Shown in pieces: positions 7,756-19,984 of a DNA stretch of 64,000 bases. The stretch comes from Paenibacillus crassostreae. Its GTDB lineage: Bacteria; Bacillota; Bacilli; Paenibacillales; Paenibacillaceae. Made by a program: the position numbers and the translations under genes. Within the stretch, counting starts at the first letter, position 1; each line of letters begins with the position of its first letter. The stretch covers positions 3,038,001 to 3,102,000 of the forward strand of contig NZ_CP017770.1 of the NCBI RefSeq assembly GCF_001857945.1, in the 5' to 3' direction. A model generated the notes under the pieces. That model was not told the DNA's origin. It searched no databases and saw nothing but the letters and a program-made list of their open reading frames with translations.

Positions 7756-8913
7756 ATGAAGAAGATTAAAGTGATGACGATATTTGGTGTTCGACCTGAA
7801 GCGATCAAGATGGCACCGCTTATTCTTGAAATGCAGAAATACTCTGATGTCATCGAATCTATTGTCTGCGTAACGGCACAACATCGTCAAATGTTAGACC
7901 AGGTATTGGAAGTGTTCAAGATTCAGCCTGACTATGATCTGGATGTCATGAAGGAAAGTCAGACATTAAATGAAATTTCCATTCGTGTATTGGCTGGGCT
8001 TGAGCCTGTTCTTCGTGAGGCTAAGCCGGATATCGTACTCGTACATGGGGATACTTTGACGACTTTTCTAGCTAGCTATGCGGCTTTCATGCAACAAATT
8101 CAAGTAGGACATGTAGAAGCAGGACTAAGAACTTGGAATAAGAAGTCTCCCTTCCCTGAAGAGATGAATCGTCAATTAACAGGGGTTCTTGCCGATCTTC
8201 ATTTTGCTCCTACAGATTGGTCTGCAAAGAATCTACTTTCAGAAAACAAGTCAAAGTCAAGCGTATATATCACAGGCAATTCGATTACAGATGTGTTTCA
8301 ATATACTGTACATCCCGAATATAGTCATCCTGTGTTAGACTGGGCCTCTGGTAAAAAATTAATTTTAATGACGGCGCATCGCAGGGAGTCTCAGGGCGAA
8401 CCGCACCGTCATATTTTTCGTGCGGTTAAACGGATTGCCGACGAATTCGAGGATGTTGCAATTTGTTATCCGGTACATCCGAGTCCAGCGGTGATGGGCC
8501 CAGCACATGAGATTCTGGGGAACCATCCACGGATTAAATTGATAGAACCGATGGATGTGGTGGATTTCCATAATTTTTATCCGCATACTCACTTGATATT
8601 GACCGATTCTGGAGGGTTACAGGAAGAAGCGCCATCGTTTGGTGTGCCTGTCCTTGTGCTTCGTGACACAACAGAACGGCCGGAAGGAATCGAAGCGGGA
8701 ACGCTTGAATTGGTGGGTACGGATGAGGAGAAGGTGTATGAACGGACTAAAGATTTGTTAACGAATCAGACGTTGTATGATTCCATGAGTAGGGCCGCCA
8801 ACCCTTACGGAGATGGAAAGGCTTCGGGAAGAATTGTCAATGCGATACTTCACCATTTCGGATATAATGATGACCGTCCAGAAGAATTTCACAAAACGTT
8901 CACAAATGAGTGA
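7756..8913 (+). CDS. mnaA: UDP-N-acetylglucosamine 2-epimerase (non-hydrolysing)
   Basis: Interconverts UDP-GlcNAc and UDP-ManNAc, giving the ManNAc donor for wall-linkage units and secondary cell-wall polymers. The 385-residue GT-B-fold protein shows GVRPEAIKMAPL at the N-terminus, VHGDT, GHVEAGLRT, PEE.NR, the central TAHRRES loop and DSGGLQEEAP for UDP binding near the C-terminus. Start ATG 7756 is chosen because AGGAGG lies 9 bases upstream; an earlier in-frame TTG overlaps upp. It most likely feeds TagA (30475) and the S-layer polymer described later in this window. Position between upp and atp matches Bacillus mnaA. Confidence 0.96.
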   Translation: MKKIKVMTIFGVRPEAIKMAPLILEMQKYSDVIESIVCVTAQHRQMLDQVLEVFKIQPDYDLDVMKESQTLNEISIRVLAGLEPVLREAKPDIVLVHGDTLTTFLASYAAFMQQIQVGHVEAGLRTWNKKSPFPEEMNRQLTGVLADLHFAPTDWSAKNLLSENKSKSSVYITGNSITDVFQYTVHPEYSHPVLDWASGKKLILMTAHRRESQGEPHRHIFRAVKRIADEFEDVAICYPVHPSPAVMGPAHEILGNHPRIKLIEPMDVVDFHNFYPHTHLILTDSGGLQEEAPSFGVPVLVLRDTTERPEGIEAGTLELVGTDEEKVYERTKDLLTNQTLYDSMSRAANPYGDGKASGRIVNAILHHFGYNDDRPEEFHKTFTNE

Positions 8914-9037
8914 AAAAGTGTTATTTTATATTGTATGAATTAGTGTACAGTTGAACTGTATGGTTTACGCGGTTTTCGTGCATAAATCAGGTCATTTTAA
9001 GTGGGTTTTCTCGCTTTAACGTGATGAAAACGTTTGA

Positions 9038-9067
9038 TTGACAAAAGATTGAAATATTCAGTAAAAT
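9038..9067 (+). promoter_or_regulatory. Promoter of the ATP synthase operon
   Basis: TTGACA (9038-9043), 18-base spacer, TAAAAT (9062-9067), 17 bases before the first gene of the operon. The only strong promoter-like sequence in the mnaA-atp gap. Confidence 0.7.
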
Positions 9068-9084
9068 AGGTTGGGATTGAAGCG

Positions 9085-9318
9085 ATGGGAAACCCAAAAC
9101 GTAATGATAATCCTTGGTTCATGGCGCTATACATAAGTGGAGCCGGAGGCATTCTTGCTACCTATATTCTTGTTGGTTTTTTTGTGAGTAGATGGTTGGT
9201 TAAGGTGTGGGAAGGGCCAAGTTATTGGATCGCGATTGGTACGATTTCGGGGCTAGCTTTAGGAACCTTTCAAATTGTCATTTTGATCAAAAAATTTTTG
9301 GGGGAGCATGATGGATAA
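9085..9318 (+). CDS. AtpZ/AtpI-type small membrane protein, first gene of the atp operon
   Basis: Predicted 77-residue protein with two membrane helices (about residues 15-35 and 45-67), matching the AtpZ family found at the head of many atp operons. Family members are thought to help assemble the c-ring or to move Mg/Ca for the ATP synthase. Start ATG 9085 has only a weak ribosome site. The 3' end overlaps the next gene by 11 bases, so the two are translationally coupled. The call rests on position, size and the two-helix pattern with a charged N-terminus. Confidence 0.75.
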   Translation: MGNPKRNDNPWFMALYISGAGGILATYILVGFFVSRWLVKVWEGPSYWIAIGTISGLALGTFQIVILIKKFLGEHDG

Positions 9319-9688
9319 TACCATTTCCATTGTAAATACAGTCACCAGATTGTCTTTACTGATGATGTCAGCGTTGCTAGTGGGATGGGCCTTGTACCCG
9401 GAATATCGCACAGTCACATCGGGAATGGTCTTAGGAATAGTAGTAGGATTGGTTAATACAAGCCTTCTTTCTTTGAAAGTTCGTAAGTTAGCTGATGCAA
9501 TCGTAACGCAGAAGAGACAGTTCGGTTTAGGTTTTGTTACGAGACTGTGCTTCTCAATTCTAGCCGTTATGCTTGCAATAAAGATGGATCAATTCTCAAT
9601 TGAGGCGACCATTGCTGGATTATTCCTACCACAGATTTTGACCATTCCTGTCGCTATATATTTGAGTATAAGAAAGAAGTCATCCTAA
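9308..9688 (+). CDS. atpI: ATP synthase subunit I (AtpI)
   Basis: Four-helix membrane protein of 126 residues encoded just before the a subunit. AtpI is not part of the finished enzyme and acts as a chaperone for c-ring assembly. Hydrophobic stretches lie at about 11-28, 36-54, 72-90 and 97-120. ATG at 9308 and 9311 are adjacent; GGGGGAG precedes both. It overlaps the preceding small gene and is followed 27 bp later by atpB, with a strong AAAGGAGG. Sequence is weakly conserved in this family, so the name depends mostly on operon position. Confidence 0.78.
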   Translation: MMDNTISIVNTVTRLSLLMMSALLVGWALYPEYRTVTSGMVLGIVVGLVNTSLLSLKVRKLADAIVTQKRQFGLGFVTRLCFSILAVMLAIKMDQFSIEATIAGLFLPQILTIPVAIYLSIRKKSS

Positions 9689-9715
9689 TTTAGTTGAAAG
9701 GAGGAGCACATTTCA

Positions 9716-10477
9716 ATGCATGATATACCGATTATTAATGTGGGGGGACTGAACCTTGATCTCTCTGCCATATTAATGCTCTTGGTAACATCTACGATTG
9801 TTTTCGTTCTCGTTAAGCTCTGTGTTAGGAATCTATCGGTAGAAAATCCATCGAAGATTCAGAATTTCATGGAATGGGTTGTAGAGTTTGTCCTTAACTT
9901 AATTAGTAGCACCATGGATGTGAAGAAGGGGAGACCCTATTTGTCATTAGGGTTAACATTGATTCTGTTCATTCTAGTAGCTAACTTATTGGGACTACCT
10001 TTCGCGATCATTACAGAAACGCATGGTGAAAGAGAGATATTTGGATATGTGATTGAGGCTACTCGCAATATGGGGCCTGATGAACATTCTCATCTCTTAT
10101 GGTGGAAGTCACCAACGGCAGATATTAACGTTACGGCTGGACTTGCTATAGTGGTCTTTATCCTTATGAATTACCTGGGATTAAAGTTAAACCGGAAGCA
10201 TTACTTGAAACATTTTCTCCAACCGTTTCCAATTTTCCTTCCGTTGAACATTATTGAGAATCTATCCAAACCGTTTGCGTTAGCACTTCGTTTGTTCGCT
10301 AATATTTTTGCAGGTGAGGTACTCATAACGGTTATTCTTAAGCTAAGTTGGGGATCCATTCCGTTTATGGCAGCGTGGCAAGGATTTAGTGTATTCATTG
10401 GAGCATTACAAGCATTTATATTCACGATTTTAACCATGGTATACATTGCCCAAATGACGACTCATGAAGAACATTAA
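9716..10477 (+). CDS. atpB: ATP synthase Fo subunit a
   Basis: Forms the proton half-channels beside the c-ring. The 253-residue polytopic protein carries the diagnostic helix PFALALRLFANIFAGEV, containing the essential arginine that separates the two half-channels. The late IGALQAFIFTILTMVYI helix has the conserved Gln. The N-terminal part (INVGGLNLDLSAI) is typical of firmicute subunit a. Start ATG 9716 lies 12 bases after AAAGGAGGAG. atpE follows after a 98-bp gap. Confidence 0.96.
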   Translation: MHDIPIINVGGLNLDLSAILMLLVTSTIVFVLVKLCVRNLSVENPSKIQNFMEWVVEFVLNLISSTMDVKKGRPYLSLGLTLILFILVANLLGLPFAIITETHGEREIFGYVIEATRNMGPDEHSHLLWWKSPTADINVTAGLAIVVFILMNYLGLKLNRKHYLKHFLQPFPIFLPLNIIENLSKPFALALRLFANIFAGEVLITVILKLSWGSIPFMAAWQGFSVFIGALQAFIFTILTMVYIAQMTTHEEH

Positions 10478-10560
10478 TTAACTTCAGTGAACTCATTTAG
10501 AGTTTTAGATGATATTCGCAGAAGATATTATATTTTTATAAAAACACTAAGAATATTTGA

Positions 10561-10788
<228 letters not shown>

Positions 10789-10812
10789 TTTAGATGTCAA
10801 ACGGTTTGGCGG

Positions 10813-10843
10813 GGAGGGCCGATGTCATCCGCGCCTTCCTTTT
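10813..10843 (+). terminator. Terminator-like hairpin between atpE and atpF
   Basis: GGAGGGC (10813-10819) pairs with GCCTTCC (10833-10839, one G-T), followed by TTTT. Inside an operon it would act as a partial terminator or an mRNA 3' end protector, favouring atpE, whose product is needed in about ten copies. Confidence 0.5.
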
Positions 10844-10885
10844 GTTTAGAATCGGACTTCGTGTTAACGGAAAGGAGTGACTTCA

Positions 10886-11370
10886 TTGACGATTATTTGG
10901 GAAGATATGCTTTGGACTATACTAGCGTTTGCACTTCTGTATTGGTTATTGAACAAATTTGCTTTTGGTAAGCTATTTGATGTGATGGAGAAGCGTCGTA
11001 TGTTAGTTCAGAAGCAACTTGACGATGCAAAAGAAACACGTGAACAGGCAGTTGAGTATGTAGAGAATCAAAAGGCTGCCCTTCAAGAAGCAAAGAAAGA
11101 AGCTTACGATATCGTGGAACTTTCTAAGAAAACAAGTAGCAAGCAAGCTGAACAGATTCTTGAAGAAGCTAACAATGCTGTAGCACGACTCAAATCTGAG
11201 GCAGTGCGCGATATTGAAAGTGAGAAGAATAAGGCTGTAGAAGCATTAAGAAGTGAGATTGGTACGATTTCTGTCCAAATCGCGTCTAAATTGCTTGAGA
11301 AAGAAGTTCAAGAGGATTCTACGAATGAACAACTCGTGAACCAATACCTCAAAGAGGTAGGGGGCAAATC

Positions 11371-11374
<4 letters not shown>
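10886..11374 (+). CDS. atpF: ATP synthase Fo subunit b
   Basis: Peripheral stalk subunit: one N-terminal membrane helix (about residues 4-24) followed by a long charged coiled coil that reaches the F1 head. Around 162 residues. The region from the EKRRMLVQKQLDDAKE segment onward is the heptad-rich dimerisation part. Start: TTG 10886 has AAAGGAG 8 bases upstream; the alternative GTG 10877 overlaps that ribosome site, so I prefer TTG. Its stop overlaps the atpH start (ATGA at 11371), indicating translational coupling. Confidence 0.93.
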
Positions 11375-13448
<2,074 letters not shown>

Positions 13449-13455
13449 ACCATAG

Positions 13456-13485
13456 ACCGGGCCGTGAGGCTCGGTATCACTTTTT
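13456..13485 (+). terminator. Hairpin in the atpA-atpG gap
   Basis: ACCGGGCC (13456-13463), GTGA loop, GGCTCGGT (13468-13475, one G-T pair), then ATCACTTTTT. A weak intrinsic terminator or processing hairpin inside the atp operon. Confidence 0.45.
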
Positions 13486-13492
13486 ATACTAG

Positions 13493-13564
13493 TTACGATG
13501 CTAGTTTTGACCTTGTCAAAACTAAGTTAACGCTTACGATGCTAGTTTTGACCTTGTCAAAACT
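13493..13564 (+). repeat. Two tandem hairpin repeats directly upstream of the atpG Shine-Dalgarno
   Basis: Two identical 31-base copies (13493-13523 and 13534-13564), period 41. Each has the head TTACGATGCT followed by the perfect hairpin AGTTTTGAC-CTT-GTCAAAACT. The second copy ends three bases before AAGGTGG, the atpG ribosome site. Same family as the glyA, atpC and flhP leaders. Confidence 0.85.
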
Positions 13565-13580
13565 TTAAGGTGGTGAAAAC

Positions 13581-14441
13581 ATGGCAAGAGGATTACGTGA
13601 TATTAAACGTCAGATCAAGAGTGTACAGAGCACCAAGCAAATCACGAAGGCAATGGAAATGGTAGCTGCCGCTAAGCTTAGAAGAGCTCAGGAGAAAGCT
13701 ACAGCATCCCGACCTTACGCGGATAAGCTTAAAGAAGTGGTGTTCAGTATTGCTTCCAGTTCAAGTGATATCAAGCATCCGATGTTTGAGAAACGTCCAG
13801 TGCATAAAACAGGATATTTAGTTATTACTTCCGACCGTGGTCTTGCGGGTGGATATAATGCGAATATTTTGAAAAAAGTGATGGTTACAATAGCTGAGCG
13901 TCATCAATCAAAAGATGAATATGAGTTATTTGTTATTGGGCGTAAAGGTCGAGAATATTTCCGTCGCAGAGATCTTCCGGTGGTTGAGGAACTAACGGAC
14001 TTATCTGACACACCTGTATTTGCAGATATTAAATCTATTGCATATGCTGCGGTTCAACGTTTTGAACAGGGTCATATTGATGAATTGCATATTTGCTATA
14101 ATCGTTTCATTAATGCGTTAACACAGATTCCTGAGGCGGAACAACTGTTGCCAATGGAAACCGTTAATACGAATTCGGTCACGGCTTCGTATGAATACGA
14201 ACCTTCTGCAAGTGCTGTTTTAGAAGTGCTTTTGCCGAAATATGCAGAGACACTCATCTTCAGCGCCCTGTTGGACGGGAAAGCTAGTGAATTGGGATCG
14301 AAGATGACAGCAATGGGTAGTGCAACTAAGAATGCTACGAAGATAATCGGAGAACTACAGTTGACCTATAACCGTGCTCGCCAAGCGGCAATTACACAGG
14401 AAATTTCTGAGATTGTAGCTGGTGCAGACTCACAGTCTTAA
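13581..14441 (+). CDS. atpG: ATP synthase F1 subunit gamma
   Basis: Central rotating shaft of F1. The 286-residue protein begins ARGLRDIKRQIKSVQSTKQITKAMEMVAAAKLRRAQ, given here only as the family's two-helix N-terminal coil, and ends with the matching helix ATKNATKIIGELQLTYNRARQAAITQEI. The middle SDRGLAGGYNANI is the Rossmann-like domain signature. Start ATG 13581 follows AAGGTGGTGAAAAC. The leader holds two tandem hairpin repeats, so ribosome access may be influenced by them. Confidence 0.97.
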   Translation: MARGLRDIKRQIKSVQSTKQITKAMEMVAAAKLRRAQEKATASRPYADKLKEVVFSIASSSSDIKHPMFEKRPVHKTGYLVITSDRGLAGGYNANILKKVMVTIAERHQSKDEYELFVIGRKGREYFRRRDLPVVEELTDLSDTPVFADIKSIAYAAVQRFEQGHIDELHICYNRFINALTQIPEAEQLLPMETVNTNSVTASYEYEPSASAVLEVLLPKYAETLIFSALLDGKASELGSKMTAMGSATKNATKIIGELQLTYNRARQAAITQEISEIVAGADSQS

Positions 14442-14454
14442 GATCGATGTTTGA

Positions 14455-15882
<1,428 letters not shown>

Positions 15883-15900
15883 AGTGATCGAGTTATTCTA

Positions 15901-15941
15901 TTGCTTTCGTAGTAGCTATTCTTCGAATAGCTTTGAGGAGG
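15901..15941 (+). repeat. Hairpin repeat upstream of the atpC Shine-Dalgarno
   Basis: Diverged head TTGCTTTCGTAGTAGC, then the perfect hairpin AGCTATTC (15914-15921), TTC loop, GAATAGCT (15925-15932). GAGGAGG starts three bases later. Same design and same TTC loop as the flhP copies, with a different stem sequence. Confidence 0.65.
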
Positions 15942-15948
15942 AGAACAA

Positions 15949-16365
15949 ATGAGCACCTTTTTATTGGAAATCATCACACCGGATCATCTAGCCTATTCTG
16001 GTGAGGTCGATGGCTTGACTGTTCGTGGAATCGAAGGGGAATTAGGTATTTTGCCAGGTCATATTCCATTCATAACTCCGCTACAGGTAGCGCCGATTAA
16101 TATTAAAATAGGCAAAGAATACACATCCATTGCAGTGAGTGGGGGATTTGTTGAAGTCCGTAAAGATAAAGTGGTTGTATTAGCAGAAAGTGCGGAATTG
16201 GAAACTGAAATTGACGTAGAACGTGCAATTGCTGCGAAAGAACGTGCAGAGCGTCGTATCGGAGCCAAGAAACGCCATCAAGCTGATATTGACTTTGAAC
16301 GTGCTGAATTAGCATTAAAGAGAGCCATGAATCGGATTAATGTCTACTCCCATCTTCGTAAATAA
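15949..16365 (+). CDS. atpC: ATP synthase F1 subunit epsilon
   Basis: Rotor subunit that links gamma to the c-ring and can inhibit ATP hydrolysis. 138 residues: an N-terminal beta sandwich (LEIITPDHLAYSGEVDGLTVRGIEGELGILPGH is spread over residues 4-38) and a C-terminal helical hairpin rich in Ala, Arg and Glu (about 88-135). Start ATG 15949 after GAGGAGGAGAACAA. Last gene of the operon, followed by a terminator. Confidence 0.97.
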   Translation: MSTFLLEIITPDHLAYSGEVDGLTVRGIEGELGILPGHIPFITPLQVAPINIKIGKEYTSIAVSGGFVEVRKDKVVVLAESAELETEIDVERAIAAKERAERRIGAKKRHQADIDFERAELALKRAMNRINVYSHLRK

Positions 16366-16368
16366 TAT

Positions 16369-16405
16369 AAAAAACAGTCAGCTACTATAGCTTGACTGTT
16401 TTTTT
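16369..16405 (+). terminator. Terminator of the atp operon
   Basis: AACAGTCA-GCTA pairs with TAGC-T-TGACTGTT around a CTA loop with one bulged T, followed by a run of T. Confidence 0.88.
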
Positions 16406-16625
16406 GTTCCAGTAATTAGATGTACTCTGTGCAAGTAATAGCAACCCAAAGTGAGTATGGATTTAAATGGACTTTTTACACTTGCTGGTGTTAGTAAATC
16501 AAAATAATTTCAAAAAATACAAAATAAAGCGATTACAAAACTGGATTCTTTTTAACAAGGCAAGTATGATAGTAGAGTCGTACAAAAGATTTAACAAATA
16601 ACCTGAAAGGATAAGGTGATCTGAA

Positions 16626-16883
16626 GTGAATAGTAGCATATCAGGCACAATTTCTAACGTTGTAAGTGTAGATGGGCTCGTGTCCATTGTCATTTCGCTT
16701 ATTTGTATATGGTTATCGTGGTGGGCATTACAGAATTTAAAGTTAGACTTATTGATTCGTAACCCACAGGGAGCGCAAGGTAAGTTACTTCAGGTACTTT
16801 TGTCCATAGTACTCGGTCGATTTGTTGCAGGTTTTATTCTTGATTATCTAAATTGGAGCCAAATGCTAAAGTATATGTTCTGA
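16626..16883 (+). CDS. ywzB: YwzB-like membrane protein (DUF1146)
   Basis: Small 85-residue protein of unknown function with two membrane helices (about 15-33 and 58-75). It matches the DUF1146 family by the segment LRNPQGAQGK..QVLLSIVLG, here LIRNPQGAQGKLLQVLLS. Start GTG 16626 follows AAGGATAAGGTGATC. As in Bacillus it lies between atpC and murA. No enzymatic motif is visible; nothing in the sequence tells its job. Confidence 0.82.
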   Translation: MNSSISGTISNVVSVDGLVSIVISLICIWLSWWALQNLKLDLLIRNPQGAQGKLLQVLLSIVLGRFVAGFILDYLNWSQMLKYMF

Positions 16884-17046
16884 TGAATTATTACATATCA
16901 TTATGTCAACAATGTGGGATAAGCCAGATTTTTTCCTTGAACCATTTATGGATAAGTAACATAATGATAACTAGAATAATATTTTATTTTAAATATGAAT
17001 TAACAATCAGAAACGGCTATGCCGAAATATAAGAAATAGAGTATCA

Positions 17047-17108
17047 AGAATCAATTTCATAATTACGCAACCCGATTTAGCTGCATCGGCGATTATGAAA
17101 TTGATTCA
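17047..17108. repeat. Palindromic repeat, copy 2 (about 60 bp)
   Basis: Arms GAATCAATTTCATAAT (17048-17063) and ATTATGAAATTGATTC (17092-17107), identical to the ends of the 120-bp element at 2034-2153. The flanking inner bases (TACGCAA on the left) also match. The centre here is short and forms a CCGAT/ATCGG stem around TTAGCTGC. Confidence 0.85.
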
Positions 17109-17145
17109 AGTGAAACTTATACCTTCTTATATTAAAAAAAAACGC

Positions 17146-17175
17146 TTGTACAGGTGAAATAATCAATGCTATGAT
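17146..17175 (+). promoter_or_regulatory. Candidate murA promoter
   Basis: TTGTAC (17146-17151), 18-base spacer, TATGAT (17170-17175), 75 bases before the murA start. Confidence 0.5.
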
Positions 17176-17249
17176 GAAAGCTGGAAAATTAAGAGTGTTT
17201 TGAATAAGAGTTAACTTACAAAAGGAAAATTACGGACGCGGAGGGAATC

Positions 17250-18605
17250 ATGATGAGCAAATTTATCGTCCGCGGTGGCAATAGATTGATCGGAAATGTT
17301 AAAGTTAGCGGAGCTAAAAATTCAGTTCTTCCGATCATCGCTGCCTCTATACTGGGGGAAACAGGGGTAAGTACGATCTACGATGCCCCTCCCCTTGACG
17401 ATGTGATTACAATCAGTAAAGTTTTGGAATCACTAGGTGTGAAGGTGAGTTATGACAACGAAACCTTACATGTAAATGCAGAAGAAATAACGACTTGTGA
17501 AGCGCCTTATGAGTATGTACGCAAGATGCGTGCTTCTTTTCTTGTGATGGGGCCTTTATTGTCGCGTATGGGCTACACTCGAATTTCTTTGCCTGGTGGC
17601 TGTGCCATCGGTACAAGACCAATTGATCAGCATTTGAAAGGATTCGAAGCTTTAGGTGCGGAGATTAGTCTTGGTCAAGGTTTCATTGAAGCTAAAAGTA
17701 ATGGTAAACTACGTGGAGCCAAGATCTATCTGGATGTTGCAAGCGTAGGAGCCACTGAGAATATTATGATGGCAGCTACTTTGGCAGAGGGTATAACAAC
17801 AATTGAGAATGCAGCAAAGGAACCTGAAATTGTCGATTTAGCGAATTATTTGAATAGTATGGGTGCCAAAGTTCGCGGTGCCGGTACGGGGATTATTCGT
17901 ATTGAAGGTGTAGAGAAGTTGCATGGTGTTGAACATACGGTTATTCCTGACCGCGTTGAAGCAGGTACATATATGGTGGCTGCTGCGATTACAGGTGGGG
18001 ATGTATACGTAGAAGGAGCAATTGCGGATCATCTAGGTCCTGTCATTTCCAAGATGGAAGAGATGGGTGTGAAAATTGAACCAGACGAGAATGGCATTCG
18101 TGTTACTGCGAAACATCCACTACGTTCGGTAGATATCAAGACGCTCCCTTATCCAGGATTCCCTACTGATATGCAGTCACAGATGATGGCTTTGTTACTT
18201 GTATCTGAAGGTACAAGTGTCGTTACCGAAACTGTGTTTGAGAATCGATTCATGCATGTTGATGAATTCCAGCTTATGAACGCTTTGATTAAAGTTGAAG
18301 GGCGTTCTGCAATTGTTACAGGTCGAACCAAACTGAGTGGTGCTAAAGTATGTGCTACGGATCTTCGTGCAGGAGCTGCATTGATCTTACTTGGCCTTGT
18401 AGCTGATGGCACTACAGAAGTTAGTGGTGTACACCATATTGAGCGAGGATATGTTCATATCGCTGAGAAGTTATCCGCACTTGGTGCCGATATTTGGCGA
18501 ATTGACGTAGATGAGCCTGTATTGGAGTCTGTGAAGGAGCAACCTGTTCAACAGAAAGTTAAAGATGAAGTGAAACGATTCTCGACTCAACCTACTTGGG
18601 TTTAA
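17250..18605 (+). CDS. murA: UDP-N-acetylglucosamine 1-carboxyvinyltransferase
   Basis: First committed step of peptidoglycan synthesis: transfers enolpyruvate from PEP to UDP-GlcNAc. 451 residues in the EPSP-synthase fold. It shows [12 protein letters not shown] at about 21-32 (the lysine contacts PEP), [12 protein letters not shown], and the active-site loop [11 protein letters not shown] with C118, the fosfomycin target. [15 protein letters not shown] and [10 protein letters not shown] follow near the end. The C-terminal 30 residues ([17 protein letters not shown]) extend beyond the usual fold. Start ATG 17250 (or the next codon, 17253) after CGGAGGGAATC. Located before spoIID as in Bacillus. 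Confidence 0.97.
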   Translation: MMSKFIVRGGNRLIGNVKVSGAKNSVLPIIAASILGETGVSTIYDAPPLDDVITISKVLESLGVKVSYDNETLHVNAEEITTCEAPYEYVRKMRASFLVMGPLLSRMGYTRISLPGGCAIGTRPIDQHLKGFEALGAEISLGQGFIEAKSNGKLRGAKIYLDVASVGATENIMMAATLAEGITTIENAAKEPEIVDLANYLNSMGAKVRGAGTGIIRIEGVEKLHGVEHTVIPDRVEAGTYMVAAAITGGDVYVEGAIADHLGPVISKMEEMGVKIEPDENGIRVTAKHPLRSVDIKTLPYPGFPTDMQSQMMALLLVSEGTSVVTETVFENRFMHVDEFQLMNALIKVEGRSAIVTGRTKLSGAKVCATDLRAGAALILLGLVADGTTEVSGVHHIERGYVHIAEKLSALGADIWRIDVDEPVLESVKEQPVQQKVKDEVKRFSTQPTWV

Positions 18606-18660
18606 GGTATCAGAATCACTTAAGTAGATTAAGAACTTCATAATAATTTAAGCTATGAAT

Positions 18661-18705
18661 AAGACCAAAAGTAAAACCCTATGGGTGGAGCTTTTGGTCT
18701 TTTTG
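18661..18705 (+). terminator. Terminator after murA
   Basis: AAGACCAAAAG (18661-18671) and CTTTTGGTCTT (18691-18701) are perfect complements, with an inner ACCCTATGGGT hairpin and a T tail. Confidence 0.9.
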
Positions 18706-18818
18706 TGCACTCTTTCTCTCTCAAATGGTTCTATCAATCCTTCTAATTACATATAAATGAAATAGATAGAGACGAAAAAGGTAGACATTTGAAGAGAGTG
18801 AACGGAGGAGTACCATTC

Positions 18819-19925
18819 ATGAGAGAACTGATCCATCAAATGAATATTTCAATGAAACGTTTCAAAGTTGTTCCATGGCGTCGCACTGCCTTGCGAAGGA
18901 ATTTTTTTCCGGTCATATGGGCGATAGGAGGTTTATTGATGATGGCATTGTTGATTCCTATATTAGTGGTGAGCCTTCACCCTAACCCTACGAGTACGAG
19001 CCAACCTCCACTTACAGAAGTAACTGTAGATCAAGCGAGTCCTATCTTAACTACGGTAACTGAGAATGAGGAACCGGAAATTATGGTATCCGTCTATTTA
19101 TCTGAGAATGAACAAATCGAGACTTTACCGCTTGAAGAATATGTAATAGGTGTTATTGCTGCAGAAATGCCAGCTGATTTCGCCTTTGATGCTATCAAGG
19201 CACAGGCTATAGCCGCACGAACCTATATTGCAAGACGACTATTAAATGATGATAAGAGTGGTGTTCCTGTGCAGGGAGCTGATGTAACAGATACGATCTC
19301 TCATCAAGCTTATATCTCAAAAGAGAATCTTGAGCACGAATGGAGCAATCAGGGTAAAGCATCAAAGTTAACAACCATACGTCGTGCTGTACAGGAAAGT
19401 CGTAATATGATTATGACGTACGATGGAGAGCCAATCACTGCAACTTTTTTCTCAACTAGTAATGGATATACTGAGAATTCAGAGGATTACTGGGAAGAGA
19501 CGATTCCGTATCTACGTAGTGTATCCAGTCCTTGGGATAAACAAATCGCTCCACATTATAAGGAAACAATTAAGATCAGTAAAAAACAATTTGCCAAACA
19601 AATGGGTCTTTCTGCAGATAACTCTCTCATTCAAATTCTCTCAATGACTGAAGGTCATCGAATTAAGGAAATAAATATAGGTGGCGTTACGTTCAGTGGG
19701 CGTTCAGTTCGCGAGATGCTAGGATTACGTTCTAGTGAATTTACTTGGGAAGATTCGGGAGAGGATATTGCTATTACAACCTATGGGAATGGGCATGGTG
19801 TAGGAATGAGCCAATGGGGAGCGAACGGGATGGCCCAAGCAGGATATACAGCTACTCAAATTCTCAGACACTACTATACAGGAATAGACTTTGAAGAAGT
19901 TACTAAACTACTCTCTAAAAAATAA
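18819..19925 (+). CDS. spoIID: Stage II sporulation protein D
   Basis: Membrane-anchored lytic transglycosylase of the SpoIID/SpoIIM/SpoIIP engulfment machine, which thins septal peptidoglycan so the mother-cell membrane can move round the forespore. The 368-residue protein has one N-terminal membrane anchor (about 31-53). The SpoIID domain follows, with LEEYVIGVIAAEMPADF (catalytic glutamate E116 by analogy with Bacillus E88), IKAQAIAARTY and the C-terminal GHGVGMSQWGANGMA. Start ATG 18819 is preferred because CGGAGGAG precedes it; a TTG 30 bases upstream is in frame but has no ribosome site. Sigma-E control is expected for the family, but I see no clear promoter here. Confidence 0.95.
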   Translation: MRELIHQMNISMKRFKVVPWRRTALRRNFFPVIWAIGGLLMMALLIPILVVSLHPNPTSTSQPPLTEVTVDQASPILTTVTENEEPEIMVSVYLSENEQIETLPLEEYVIGVIAAEMPADFAFDAIKAQAIAARTYIARRLLNDDKSGVPVQGADVTDTISHQAYISKENLEHEWSNQGKASKLTTIRRAVQESRNMIMTYDGEPITATFFSTSNGYTENSEDYWEETIPYLRSVSSPWDKQIAPHYKETIKISKKQFAKQMGLSADNSLIQILSMTEGHRIKEINIGGVTFSGRSVREMLGLRSSEFTWEDSGEDIAITTYGNGHGVGMSQWGANGMAQAGYTATQILRHYYTGIDFEEVTKLLSKK

Positions 19926-19937
19926 TATATAGAGAAG

Positions 19938-19966
19938 GTATAAAAGAGTTCGTCTCGGTAACAATG
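19938..19966 (+). promoter_or_regulatory. Candidate sigma-F promoter of spoIIQ
   Basis: GTATA (19938-19942) fits the forespore sigma-F -35 pattern GYWTA. After 14 bases, GGTAACAATG (19957-19966) fits the -10 pattern GGNNANANTR at every fixed position. spoIIQ is a sigma-F gene in Bacillus. The implied leader is short. Confidence 0.55.
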
Positions 19967-19984
19967 GTTACAGAGGTGATCAAT

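Larger units (their letters stand above)
16884..17249. other. Gene-free stretch between ywzB and murA
   Basis: Contains an 11-bp inverted repeat TATCATTATGT (16896-16906) / ACATAATGATA (16959-16969), the second copy of the palindromic repeat (17047-17108) and the murA promoter. No coding signal seen. Confidence 0.7.
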
